From Limisphaerales bacterium (lineage in GTDB: Bacteria; Verrucomicrobiota; Verrucomicrobiia; Limisphaerales; BOG-1460): 50,015 bases of DNA. Of this stretch, positions 31,582 through 40,140 are shown piece by piece (within the stretch, counting starts at the first letter, position 1; each line of letters opens with the position of its first letter). The stretch lies in assembly GCA_003159675.1 (NCBI GenBank), contig PLQC01000040.1, forward strand, positions 34,087-84,101, written 5' to 3'. The position numbers and the translations under genes were made by a program. Under the pieces are notes generated by a model. It worked only from the letters and a program-made list of their open reading frames with translations, was not told the DNA's origin and did not search any database.

Positions 31582-32055
31582 TTAGTCCCAGCCTTGTTCC
31601 TTGCGAACTCGTTTTCCGAAGTCCGCGCACCAGACTGGAAATTCCGACGCGAGCCGTTCCGCAATGCGGCTCAATTCCGCCGGGCGGTCCGCCCTCAACG
31701 TCAGGTCATACGCGCGACGCATAACGTGCCGGAAACCTTTCAATTCCCGCACGTCTGCCATCTGGTCCTTGGGAATGAACGCCGGGCGGATGCCTTCGAG
31801 ATCCAATGCCAGCCTTTGGATCAGTTTCTCGTGAAAATCGCCCCGCTTCTCGAAATGGTTTTCAAACTCTTCGCAGAGCCGTTGGAACATCCTTTCGACG
31901 ACGTTGTAAAATCGCGCCAATTCGTAGGCGCACGCCTCCAGATGACCGGGCGATTCCTCCCGCAAACGCCGCGCGGCCTTTTGTGCGGCGTCATGCGCCA
32001 CGGCGCAGTCCCTCTCCATTTCCTTGAGCAGGATGGTCAGGCCGCCAGCATCCAT
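31582..32055 (-). CDS. HepT-like ribonuclease toxin
   Basis: 157 residues from ATG 32055, which lies 19 bp inside the MNT gene. All-helical; the C-terminal MADVRELKGFRHVMRRAYDLTL corresponds to the conserved RH..R..Y motif of HepT_2-type RNases. Together with the upstream nucleotidyltransferase it forms a HepT/MNT toxin-antitoxin module, in which MNT usually neutralises HepT by modifying its active-site Tyr. Confidence 0.8.
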   Translation of the reverse strand: MDAGGLTILLKEMERDCAVAHDAAQKAARRLREESPGHLEACAYELARFYNVVERMFQRLCEEFENHFEKRGDFHEKLIQRLALDLEGIRPAFIPKDQMADVRELKGFRHVMRRAYDLTLRADRPAELSRIAERLASEFPVWCADFGKRVRKEQGWD

Positions 32056-32369
32056 ATCTCGCCTTCTCTTGCGATGCGTTCGCGGAACCGGCACCCGGAC
32101 AAAAGGACAATATCCACGGAACGTCCCATTTGTTCGGCGAGCAAACCGGTTAGTTGGTAAAGAGACATTCCCGACGGCTCGGTTTCCAATGCAATATCAA
32201 TGTCCGATGTGTCGGTGAAACGATAGGGCTTTGCCAATGAGCCGAAAACCACGACTTGATCCGCCGGAGCGAGTTGGCGCAAAACGCTCCTCAAGCGTTG
32301 TCGCACTTCGAGGCGCAAAGCCTCACGGCGTTCGGCGCGCTGGCGGTTCAGTTGTTGGAGCAAGGTCAT
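32037..32369 (-). CDS. MNT-type minimal nucleotidyltransferase antitoxin
   Basis: 110 residues. The nucleotidyltransferase motif GSLAKPYRFTDTSDIDIALE gives Gly43-Ser44 and Asp56/Asp58, with LLSGCRFRERIAREG at the C-terminus. It overlaps the HepT gene, so they are coupled. Active-site residues are intact, so AMP transfer to HepT is plausible. Confidence 0.87.
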   Translation of the reverse strand: MTLLQQLNRQRAERREALRLEVRQRLRSVLRQLAPADQVVVFGSLAKPYRFTDTSDIDIALETEPSGMSLYQLTGLLAEQMGRSVDIVLLSGCRFRERIAREGEIWMLAA

Positions 32370-32476
32370 TGTCGCACTCCGAGACTGGCATGGTTTGGCC
32401 GGAAAGACAAGCGCGACACAGCAAAGGCTGCATGAGACATGAAACGGTGTTTCGGTATTTCAGTGAATCAGTGAGA

Positions 32477-32851
32477 TCAGTAACAGAAGGATTCGTGGCG
32501 ATTGATCATGCTGCCAAGTAAGCGTCCGATTTGCTGCAATTGCGGGATTAATCGTTCGTGATCTGCTGCCGAAACATATTCACAGGCTTTCGCCGTCTTA
32601 AGCCAATGTAGCGTTTCCTGCAATTCCCCGTCGGCATCAGTTAATTTGGACAGAAAGTGTGCAGGATACCTGCGCTTGGCCCAGGACTCCGCGATATTGG
32701 CCCCAATGGACCGCGACGAACGGCGAATTTGATCCGTGAGCGAGTAATCTTCCACCTTGGGCCAGCGCTTGCTGAGGCCAAACAGGTCTTGTTGTAGCGC
32801 GAACGCCGCCTGATACACCTCCAGTTCATCGAATGAATTCACCTTATTCAT
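32477..32851 (-). CDS. Four-helix-bundle (S23/23S IVS-type) protein
   Basis: 124 residues. The sequence EVYQAAFALQQDLFGLSKRWPKVEDYSLTDQIRRSSRSIGANIAESWAKRRYPAHFLSKLTDADGELQETLHWL is a textbook member of the four-helix-bundle family, originally found in 23S rRNA intervening sequences but often found alone. Here it is not in an rRNA gene. Its 5' part was duplicated at 30909-31040. Molecular function is unknown. Confidence 0.9.
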   Translation of the reverse strand: MNKVNSFDELEVYQAAFALQQDLFGLSKRWPKVEDYSLTDQIRRSSRSIGANIAESWAKRRYPAHFLSKLTDADGELQETLHWLKTAKACEYVSAADHERLIPQLQQIGRLLGSMINRHESFCY

Positions 32852-32918
32852 AAATTAAAAATCCACCGATCTACCGAAATACCGGTTTACAGATTCACCG
32901 AAACACCGCCCTCCGCCC

Positions 32919-33650
32919 TCAGAGCGGCCACACCCCATACCGCACCCAGTAACCCAGCAGTTTCACATATTCGGATTTCACGTAACTCTCCTGCGCCTTG
33001 CGTTCCGCCCTCTGCCTTGCGTTAAAAGCTGAAAGCTGAAATTCTGAAACGCTGAAATCTGCTTTCTCTGGCCCGTGAAGTCTGCCTTGGCCTGTGAAGT
33101 TTGTTTGGCCTGTGGAATCTGTTCCGTATTCCAGCAGGCTCACTTCACCGGGCAGTATTTCAGCATTTTCATTCTCGCCCACATACCCTGCATAGGACGG
33201 GCGCGAATAAACTTTCATGTCCGGCGCGTAATGCTCGAAACACATCAGCGCCCGCCGCGAATGATACCAACTCGTCACGATGATGACGCGATGCGCGCCC
33301 ATTTGCCGCAGCAAGGGAATGGAAAATTCCGCGTTCTCCCGCGTCGTGCGCGATTTGGCTTCCAGCGAAATATTCTGCGCCGGCACACCGGACTTGATCA
33401 GAACCGTTTTGTAATTTTGGGCGTCGCCATTCCCACTGACCAGGATTTCAGGCGCTTCACCCTGCTTGAACAATTCCGCCGCGCGCACCGCCCGGTCGGG
33501 TTTGCCGCCCAGCACCACCAACACGTCCGCCCTCGCCGGCCCGATGTCCACCGTCAGAACCTGTTGCGGAAATAACCAAACAACCGCCGCCAGCAGCACC
33601 AGCAACAAACTGGCCGCGAACAGGATTTTCAGGATGCGATGGCGTTTCAT
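32919..33650 (-). CDS. YdcF/SanA-like DUF218 protein with an in-frame repeat insertion
   Basis: 243 residues. One N-terminal membrane helix (8-26), then ARADVLVVLGGKPDRAVRAAELFKQG, EILVSGNG, LEAKSRTTRENAEFS and VIIVTSWYHSRRALMCFEHY, the complete DUF218 core. Such proteins act at the cell envelope in lipid-carrier or polysaccharide metabolism. Residues about 161-221 (ENAEILPGEVSLLEYGTDSTGQ...FQLSAFNARQRAERK) are repeat-derived. The family's C-terminal membrane-like KLLGYWVRYG follows directly after. Confidence 0.85.
   Translation of the reverse strand: MKRHRILKILFAASLLLVLLAAVVWLFPQQVLTVDIGPARADVLVVLGGKPDRAVRAAELFKQGEAPEILVSGNGDAQNYKTVLIKSGVPAQNISLEAKSRTTRENAEFSIPLLRQMGAHRVIIVTSWYHSRRALMCFEHYAPDMKVYSRPSYAGYVGENENAEILPGEVSLLEYGTDSTGQTNFTGQGRLHGPEKADFSVSEFQLSAFNARQRAERKAQESYVKSEYVKLLGYWVRYGVWPL
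32988..33170 (-). repeat. Translated palindromic repeat element, copy B
   Basis: Shares a 35-bp core with copy A (33105-33139 versus 29795-29829, one mismatch) plus TTGGCCTGTGAAGTTT. The outer arms are GCCCGTGAAGT (33071-33081) and ACTTCACCGGGC (33142-33153). Copy A has AAAT/ATTT at the matching place, so both arms changed together. Read as LLEYGTDSTGQ in the gene frame. Flanks are GAAAGCTGAAATTC-type repeats. Confidence 0.85.
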
Positions 33651-33727
33651 CTCAAAATCAAGAAACTGAAGGCGGATTCAGCGATTGGAACGCCGTCCTC
33701 TGTCCTCCGTCGTCTGCTTTCAGTGTT

Positions 33728-34285
33728 TCAGCTTTTTGGATGAATTTCCCTCTGCTTTACAAAAGTGACCGGATTGCCTTGGTAGATGCCAAAAGGTTGC
33801 AGGCCATCCGTTGCCACCGAGCCTGCTGTCAAAACCGCGTGCGAGCCAACCTTGACGCCAGGCCCGACGAACGCGCCCGCCCCTATCCACGCTCCCTGCT
33901 CCACACTGATGGCTCTTGTGATGAGATTGAACGCCGGCGATTTGTAATCGTGATTGCCCGTGCAGAGAAACGCGCGCTGGGAAATGCAGACGTGGCTTTC
34001 AATCACAATCGGCGCGAGATTCAACAGCCAACATTCCTCGCCCAGCCACACATGGTCGCCCACCGTGAGTTTCCAAGGAAAAGTGATGTTGACGCGGGAG
34101 CGGATGACGACGCCCTTCCCGATTTTTGCGCCGAACCATCGCAGGAAGAAGACGCGAAGGGCAGAGGGCAAAGGGCAAGTCGGCGCAAAAAACAGGCAAC
34201 GCACCAGGACCCACAGCGTTTCTTTGAAACGCGAGGCGCCACGGTCAAAACCGCCGGTGGAAAATTTTGAGAGATCTACATTCAC
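33728..34285 (-). CDS. wcaF: WcaF-type acetyltransferase (left-handed beta-helix)
   Basis: 185 residues with GTG start. FKETLWVLVRCLFFAPTCPLPSALRVFFLRWFGAKIGKGVVIRSRVNITFPWKLTVGDHVWLGEE is the typical start of the WcaF colanic-acid acetyltransferase family. Hexapeptide repeats continue to WIGAGAFVGPGVKVGSHAVLTAGSV. It transfers acetyl from acetyl-CoA to an EPS sugar. The symbol is by family resemblance. Confidence 0.88.
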   Translation of the reverse strand: MNVDLSKFSTGGFDRGASRFKETLWVLVRCLFFAPTCPLPSALRVFFLRWFGAKIGKGVVIRSRVNITFPWKLTVGDHVWLGEECWLLNLAPIVIESHVCISQRAFLCTGNHDYKSPAFNLITRAISVEQGAWIGAGAFVGPGVKVGSHAVLTAGSVATDGLQPFGIYQGNPVTFVKQREIHPKS

Positions 34286-34360
34286 ATCGGGTTAAAGCCG
34301 AAAGCTGAAATTTATTTCTGATTTCTACTTTCAAGTTTCAGCTTTCAATATTTCAGCTTT
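34286..34360. repeat. GAAAGCTGAAATT/CTTTCAGC repeat spacer
   Basis: CCGAAAGCTGAAATTTATTTC is followed by the inverted CAAGTTTCAGCTTTC and ATTTCAGCTTTTC, giving an imperfect hairpin between two EPS genes. Confidence 0.55.
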
Positions 34361-35386
34361 TCAAACGACACATCCCGGCTTCGGCCCTCCGCCCAGCACC
34401 CATTGATATGCTTCTTCCATCTTGTTGGCAGCTTGCCTCCAATTGAACTCACTTGAAACCACCTCCCGGCCTTTCATCCCCATGCCTCGCAGTGTTTCAT
34501 CATCCAAAGCCGTGATGGTGGAAAGAGCTTGGGCGATATGATCCACGGTCGGGGCCACCCACCAACCGCATCCACGTTCGGGAAGAAAGGACCAGGGCGT
34601 TCCTGTGGTCGTCACCACTGGGAGAGCGTGAGCCATAGCCTCCGCCACAACCATGCCGAAATTCTCGGTATAGCTGGGCAGGATGAAGAGGCTGGCACTT
34701 TCATAGGCCTCGCGCAAAGCTTCGCCATGCAAAGGCCCGGTGAACTCGAAGTCGGCTTCAAGCTTGGCCTTGCGAATCAGTGACTCCACTTCCGCCTGGT
34801 GACCGGCCTCGTCGGGCCCGACGATTCTCAGCTTCCATCCTGCGGGACGCACCCTAGTCCAAGCCTCGACCAGCATTGGCAGTCCCTTCACCGGATAGAT
34901 CCTCCCAACAAAAAGCGCAATCCGCGGACGAGGATGAACTGGCCGCTCCGCCCTGACCGGTGGAAGAGATACCCCCCAAGGAATTGAAGCCAACGGAGGC
35001 TTGAGTCCCAATTTTTTGAATTGCCTTGTCTCACGTTCCGAGGTGCCATGCAGCAGCACTGCCCGGTTGAGCAATTGCTTCTGATAAAGATGCCAGGCAA
35101 CTTTCTTTTTGAACCATTTATGGGATAATGCCCATGGCTCAAGCATCCCGTGAGGGCTGACCAAGCATGGGACGCCACGTTTGCCCCAAGCCATAAACCT
35201 TCCAGCCAGCCGAGGCGACCAAATCCCGTGCAGATGCACACAGTCCGGCAAGCTGGGAGGCTCCTGTTCCGAAGACCGGCTTACTTTCAAACCGTTCGCC
35301 CTTAAGTGAGCCACCAATTCCCGGGTTGCCGCCTCGATGCCGCCGGCACGCTGAGGTGCAGCCAACTCTTCGAAATGAATATTCAT
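34361..35386 (-). CDS. GT4 family glycosyltransferase
   Basis: 341 residues. N-terminal domain GGIEAATRELVAHLRANGLKV and VHLHGIWSPRLAGRFMAWGKRGVPCLVSPHGMLEPWAL. C-terminal nucleotide-sugar domain with ALFVGRIYPVKGLPMLVEAW, FEFTGPLHGEAL and the ExFGMVVAEAMA motif (ENFGMVVAEAMAHALPVV). Its ATG overlaps the previous gene's stop (ATGA), so it is coupled to the glycosyltransferase at 35383-36387. Cytoplasmic enzyme of EPS repeat-unit assembly. Confidence 0.93.
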   Translation of the reverse strand: MNIHFEELAAPQRAGGIEAATRELVAHLRANGLKVSRSSEQEPPSLPDCVHLHGIWSPRLAGRFMAWGKRGVPCLVSPHGMLEPWALSHKWFKKKVAWHLYQKQLLNRAVLLHGTSERETRQFKKLGLKPPLASIPWGVSLPPVRAERPVHPRPRIALFVGRIYPVKGLPMLVEAWTRVRPAGWKLRIVGPDEAGHQAEVESLIRKAKLEADFEFTGPLHGEALREAYESASLFILPSYTENFGMVVAEAMAHALPVVTTTGTPWSFLPERGCGWWVAPTVDHIAQALSTITALDDETLRGMGMKGREVVSSEFNWRQAANKMEEAYQWVLGGGPKPGCVV

Positions 35387-36387
35387 TGTTTCCCGACAAC
35401 TTCACGATACAGTTCTGCGTATTGGCTGGCTACTGACGTAGCCGAATAATGGCGCACGTTCTGAAACCCCGCTTTAACCAATTCCTGTCTTAAACCGGCA
35501 TCCTCTATCAATCGATGCAACCCCGAGCGGATGTCATCCACATCAAAAGGATTCACCAATAACGCCCCGCCGCCCGCGACTTCGCGCATCGGTGACAAAT
35601 TCGAGGTGAGCACTGGACGGCCAATGGCCTGCGCCTCAAGGATGGGCAGACCAAAACCTTCGTAGGTGGAGACAAAAACAACCAGATCGCAAGCCGCATA
35701 AAGGGCCACAACCTCATCCTTGGACAAATTGCAAAACTCCACGTAGTCCGCCCCCTGACGGTCCAGTTGTTCCCGCTGTGAGGAGGTCAATTTCCCAAGA
35801 ATGGAGAGTTGGACGGGCAATTTGGCACACGCCTCAACTACCCGACCGAGGTTCTTGTTGTCGGTGGTGGTGCCGACCTGCAATAATCGCGCGTTGCCGG
35901 CAGGCCAGGGTTTATGCTTGGGCCCGAACTCCGGCGAAACGCAGTTCGGGATCACCCGCACCTTTTCCGATTTGACATGGCAAAGCGAAAGGAGACGGGC
36001 TTTCGTGAATTCGGAAATCACCGTGACACGGTTCGCCCGCAAACAGGGCAAGTAAAGCCATAACCACCAGAAGAGAAAACGCTTGGGCCCATGGGCTTCT
36101 TCAATGAATCGCAGGTCATGAATGGTTAGAACAACCGGACGCCGCCACACCCCAAGAATCGCGTAATGGATGTCACCCGTCTGGTGAATGACATCGCAGT
36201 CCTTCAGGGACCGCAACCAAAACAGGTTGGCGACCAACGATCCAAGATTTGCCCGGCCTCGGGGTGCGGTCGCTACCCTGCACTGGACCCATTCAGGGAA
36301 AGCGGCGGCAATGTTTGAAAATAACCCCTCAATACTCCAGAATCGTCCCGGTGAGCGGCTGGCCAAAGTGACGTTAAGCGGTTTCAT
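35383..36387 (-). CDS. GT4 family glycosyltransferase
   Basis: 334 residues. Seen: DVIHQTGDIHYAILGVWRRPVVLTIHDLRFI, RVTVISEFTKARLL, RVIPNCVSPEFG, LLQVGTTTDNKNLGRVVEACAKL and YEGFGLPILEAQAIGRPVLTSNLSPMREVAGGGALLVNPFD. This is a mannosyltransferase-like GT4 layout. First gene of a coupled pair with 34361-35386. Confidence 0.93.
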   Translation of the reverse strand: MKPLNVTLASRSPGRFWSIEGLFSNIAAAFPEWVQCRVATAPRGRANLGSLVANLFWLRSLKDCDVIHQTGDIHYAILGVWRRPVVLTIHDLRFIEEAHGPKRFLFWWLWLYLPCLRANRVTVISEFTKARLLSLCHVKSEKVRVIPNCVSPEFGPKHKPWPAGNARLLQVGTTTDNKNLGRVVEACAKLPVQLSILGKLTSSQREQLDRQGADYVEFCNLSKDEVVALYAACDLVVFVSTYEGFGLPILEAQAIGRPVLTSNLSPMREVAGGGALLVNPFDVDDIRSGLHRLIEDAGLRQELVKAGFQNVRHYSATSVASQYAELYREVVGKQ

Positions 36388-36442
36388 TCATTCCGGAAAT
36401 TAACCGTCAGGGCACCAAGAGCACGACGGATTTCAGCCCGAT

Positions 36443-38683
36443 TCATTTTTCCATCCGTGAAAGCCGGGCATCGAGTGCATCCAAATGCCGGAGGTCGTCC
36501 AGAGCGGATGAGAGTCCGCTAAGCGCCGACGTTGGGCTGGCTGAATCAGGAACCCCGACATTGCCCATCAGGGTCAGTTTTGTGGAATTGGTCAGTTCAA
36601 ATTCCGGCTGGTTCTGATACCAGGCATTGCCCGCCAAGATTAGTTGCAATGGTTGCGTTCCCTTACTCCGAATGATCGTCTCCTTGGGATCGCAGTAAAA
36701 CTGGCTCTGGCCCCAATAAATCTGGCCTTTGTAATCACGGATATCGAACAGCGCGTTCGTCGTGTTCAAATGCAGTTTGGGGGACTGGATGGTGATTCGG
36801 CCCTCGGGTTGCCCCGGCTTCCCGCTTAACTCGGCGACCTGATCGCTTTGCTCGTTGTAAAAATCACCCATCACCACCGAATTGTTATCGCGCACCCGCA
36901 ACGCGGGCTTGGATGCCGTGCTGATCCGGGTCAAAAAACCAATCAACCCATCCCGCCCCCCGTCTTCCATTTGTTGAAAGTTGGATGTTGAATGTTGAAT
37001 GTTGAATGTTTCCCCGCCCTCCACCGTGACCGTGCCTTCGTAGGAAGTCCGGAAGAGCAACTGCGCCTGCGTGCAATCAGTTATCCGCAGATTCCCCTGC
37101 ACATGCCGGGCATCCACCACGCAGCCGGCTGGCAGATTCAAAAAATGGATGCCGTGTTTGTCCGGTGCCTTCTGATACATTCCGTAGGCATAAACCCCGT
37201 CCAAAATCACCCGGCAGGGCTTGCCATCCGGGCTGGTGACCAACACATCATCGCCATGATTCATTTCACCCCAGTCAGACATGCCGACCACAAGGTTGGC
37301 CAAAGTGACGTTCACTGCGTCGGAGATGGTTGCCATCGGTTGCCCGGCTTCCCCGTGCCAAACCAGTCCGCAATTATAACCGCTGCCTTCCACCTTGTAA
37401 TTCTCCCCCGAAATCGTCAGCGTGCGCGACACCCGGTAGCGTCCGGTCGGGAGATAAGCAACCGCCCCGTGACCGCACTGGCGGGCCGCGTCAATGGCAC
37501 CTTGGATCGCCGCCGTATCATCGGTTTTGCCCTCGCCCTTGGCCCCGAAATCATGCAACGCGTCAAATACTTTGCCCGACACCAAAACCGTTTCCTGAAG
37601 AAACTGCTGGCTGGCGGATCTCACCACCCGGGTGGATGGGCCGGCGGGGATTTCATAAATGTGTCCTACCTGCGGATTGCGCACCAATTGGTCCACCAAG
37701 GCCGGCTGATTGTGGCTCAACAAAAGTTTTTGAACTCCGCCGCCCAACTGGAGGGCGGCTTGATTGGTCGCAGCGGGAGTGAAGACACAATCGAACATCA
37801 GCACCGGTCCGCCCTGAAGATACAGCGCTGGCTCCCGGCCCGTCCAGAGCGCCACCCGGCAATCCTGAATCGTCAATGGCGCGATGGTGGCTTCTTGGAC
37901 AAACCGCCTGGAACCGATGGAGGTGCAACGCCGGATGGAACTGCCGTGCTCGCCTTGAACCAGAAAATCCGTGTCTCGGCTGTTCTCAAAATGGGAGTTG
38001 CGGGCGTAAAAGTTGGATTTGTGGGACAACACGCCCGTGCCACAGTTGCGGAATTCGCAGCCATCAATGGTGTTGTCATAATCATTGAACGTCAAAAAGC
38101 CCAGCGCCGTGCCGCAATTGTCAAACAGGCAGTTGTGGTAGAGGATTTCTGCCGAGGCAACCTTTTGCCCGTTGCCCACCCGGATGCCGTAACCGGTAAA
38201 ATTGCGAAACGCCTCATGCTCGTGGAGAATCTCGGTCTCGAACCGTTTTCCCGCCGCATGATCAAACCCCACCGCCGCCCGGTTTTGGCCATCCCAGCTC
38301 AAGCCCACATAACGGCTGTAGGCAATGCCATCGCTCCAGAACATCGCCCCGCCAACCGGCCCGTCCCAGACCAGCCGGGTATCGCGTCCATGACCAATGA
38401 CCGCCGACCCCGTGCCCTCACCGTGAAACACCAGCGTCTGGGTGATCCGATACGTGCCGGGTGGCAGATAAATTGTTTTGCCGTTCGACCCGCGATTGAG
38501 CGCCGTCTGGATCGCCGTCGTGTCATCATTGGTGCCATCACCGACTGCTGCTGGATTAATATCCTTTTTTATGTTGATCCAATCCGATCGCGGCTGCCAG
38601 TCCAGCCGCGGGATGTCCGGCGTGGCCGCCCAGGCAGCAACTGCAAAAAGGGCAACACCAAACCACGCGGTAAGTTGACTCAC
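36443..38683 (-). CDS. Exported pectate-lyase-fold (beta-helix) protein
   Basis: 746 residues from GTG 38683, chosen because AGAGG lies about 10 bp upstream and a signal peptide (QLTAWFGVALFAVAAWA) follows at once. Two Pectate_lyase_3-type modules: IKKDINPAAVGDGTNDDTTAIQTALNRGSNGKTIYLPPGTYRI and DFGAKGEGKTDDTAAIQGAIDAARQCGHGAVAYLPTGRYRV. Both start long beta-helices. It may cut or bind the polysaccharide. A short repeat-derived insertion (NIQHSTSNFQ) follows VEGGE near the second module. The C-terminus is helical (DDLRHLDALDARLSRMEK). Confidence 0.85.
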   Translation of the reverse strand: MSQLTAWFGVALFAVAAWAATPDIPRLDWQPRSDWINIKKDINPAAVGDGTNDDTTAIQTALNRGSNGKTIYLPPGTYRITQTLVFHGEGTGSAVIGHGRDTRLVWDGPVGGAMFWSDGIAYSRYVGLSWDGQNRAAVGFDHAAGKRFETEILHEHEAFRNFTGYGIRVGNGQKVASAEILYHNCLFDNCGTALGFLTFNDYDNTIDGCEFRNCGTGVLSHKSNFYARNSHFENSRDTDFLVQGEHGSSIRRCTSIGSRRFVQEATIAPLTIQDCRVALWTGREPALYLQGGPVLMFDCVFTPAATNQAALQLGGGVQKLLLSHNQPALVDQLVRNPQVGHIYEIPAGPSTRVVRSASQQFLQETVLVSGKVFDALHDFGAKGEGKTDDTAAIQGAIDAARQCGHGAVAYLPTGRYRVSRTLTISGENYKVEGSGYNCGLVWHGEAGQPMATISDAVNVTLANLVVGMSDWGEMNHGDDVLVTSPDGKPCRVILDGVYAYGMYQKAPDKHGIHFLNLPAGCVVDARHVQGNLRITDCTQAQLLFRTSYEGTVTVEGGETFNIQHSTSNFQQMEDGGRDGLIGFLTRISTASKPALRVRDNNSVVMGDFYNEQSDQVAELSGKPGQPEGRITIQSPKLHLNTTNALFDIRDYKGQIYWGQSQFYCDPKETIIRSKGTQPLQLILAGNAWYQNQPEFELTNSTKLTLMGNVGVPDSASPTSALSGLSSALDDLRHLDALDARLSRMEK
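36974..37008 (-). repeat. Five heptanucleotide repeats translated in the pectate-lyase-fold gene
   Basis: TTGAAAG, TTGGATG and three TTGAATG in tandem (plus-strand view), 35 bp. In the gene frame they read FNIQHSTSNFQ. Heptads change frame by one base per unit, so copy-number change would break the gene unless three units change together. Confidence 0.8.
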
Positions 38684-39229
38684 AAACTGAAACCTCTGCA
38701 ATATTTCGATTTCATTGTAGCGGCAGCCAGTAATCGCCGCGATTTGCACGCACATCTCTATTGTTCCCCGGCATTCAGCCAAGTCATCAACCATTGATTG
38801 ATGCTCATTCTCGTCGCAATAGACGTCCAACACGCGTAGCCAACCGGTGTGCCGGGCTTTCCACAACACCGAAAAATAAATAGCTAATCGCCATACAAGC
38901 CATAAGTTGCATGAACCATGCAACCCATGAATTAAGACGGGCCATGGTTTATAGTTTAGCCAGTAGAATAAAAATAGGGACGTGACAAAGATAAAGGGAA
39001 AAACTCCATGTCCTAGCGCTTTCGAGGCTGCGGTAGGGCGGATGCGTTTGGAACCAAATTAGCTCTTTTCGTAGCCAAACAAAGCATGCAATCGCAAAAA
39101 CGTTTAGAGTCCAAGGATACCGGACCGAGCCATGAAAACGCAAGATGGAACAAACACTTGCCAAACTCCAAATAATACACCGGCAACACCAGATGGACCT
39201 AAGAGGTGGCAGACTAGTCCATGAGACTT

Positions 39230-39970
39230 TCATGTAGTTGCCACAGATGTTTTGGCAACCACAAGCATATTCTGTGATAAAATATGATGAGTAAATCCTG
39301 TTTCCGCAGTCAATAAGAGGCGTGAGGTCGCCGTTAGTAATTCCCACAGAATTCTTCTAATAAGGCTTTTAGCACCATGTATGACCGGCTTATCCTCAAA
39401 GCATTTGACATGGTGGAAACCACAGGCATTTAATGCCTGCTCAATGGATCGTGAGGTAAAGCAGTTTTCATGGGTTAAATCCCCGTAACGTATTCTCATG
39501 CCAAACAAACCTTCAGCATTGGGAACGTGGATAATTATAATCCCATCGTTTCTTAATGAAACATAAACTTGATCCAGCAAAGCAAGCAATTCCCCTTTTT
39601 CTAAATGCTCAAGAATATCCATTAAAAATACAACATCAAAGGCTTTGTTTTGCTCTTTTAGAAAACTGCCCATGTCAAGACAGGTGGCGCTTTTGATCCC
39701 GAGGTCATGTGCCAACTTGATTTGTTCCGGCGATATATCCACTCCTTGGACGTTTTTAAAACCCAATTGCTGCAAGCAATAAATCAAAGCTCCATGTCCA
39801 CACGCCAAGTCAGCTATAACAATATTTTTGCTTTGGAAAAGGTGTTTCTTTATGAGTTGTTTGTAAAATGGATAGTTGCTGATTGCCAGATTAGTCTCTC
39901 GATTAATCTTACCGGCTGCTTGCCCGGTCGAAATATAACCGTCATACAAACGTTTTTTCCAGTCATTCAT
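39230..39970 (-). CDS. SAM-dependent class I methyltransferase
   Basis: 246 residues. VIADLACGHGALIYCLQQLGFKNVQGVDISPEQIKLA (motif I and the acidic loop), CLDMGSFL, FDVVFLMDILEHLEKGELLALLDQVYVSLRNDGIIIIHVPNAEG give the standard Rossmann fold. Intact, with ATG 39970. It lies inside the broken acyltransferase gene together with the tail of a glycosyltransferase. So it came as part of the inserted segment. Substrate probably a glycan or sugar nucleotide. Confidence 0.88.
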   Translation of the reverse strand: MNDWKKRLYDGYISTGQAAGKINRETNLAISNYPFYKQLIKKHLFQSKNIVIADLACGHGALIYCLQQLGFKNVQGVDISPEQIKLAHDLGIKSATCLDMGSFLKEQNKAFDVVFLMDILEHLEKGELLALLDQVYVSLRNDGIIIIHVPNAEGLFGMRIRYGDLTHENCFTSRSIEQALNACGFHHVKCFEDKPVIHGAKSLIRRILWELLTATSRLLLTAETGFTHHILSQNMLVVAKTSVATT

Positions 39971-39986
39971 TTCATTGTAGATTTAT

Positions 39987-40140
39987 TTACTTCTCCCGAT
40001 TGAGAATGTCTAACACCGGTGCAAACTGAACCTCGTAATTCCACTCCGTCAAAATGCGTTGCCGGCCCTGTTCGCCCATTTTGCGGGTTTCTTTGGGTTG
40101 CTCCGAGAACCAACGCAAGGCCTTCTCATGCTGGGTGTGT
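39987..40140 (-). pseudogene. C-terminal tail of a glycosyltransferase
   Basis: The last about 50 codons, HTQHEKALRWFSEQPKETRKMGEQGRQRILTEWNYEVQFAPVLDILNREK, are the closing helices of a GT4 enzyme. Upstream the frame enters the acyltransferase sequence. The junction lies within about 40140-40190. Confidence 0.75.

Noticed and set aside
36992..38797. 601-aa plus-strand frame
   Set aside because: Shadow of the pectate-lyase-fold gene; His/Arg/Gln-rich with no domain.
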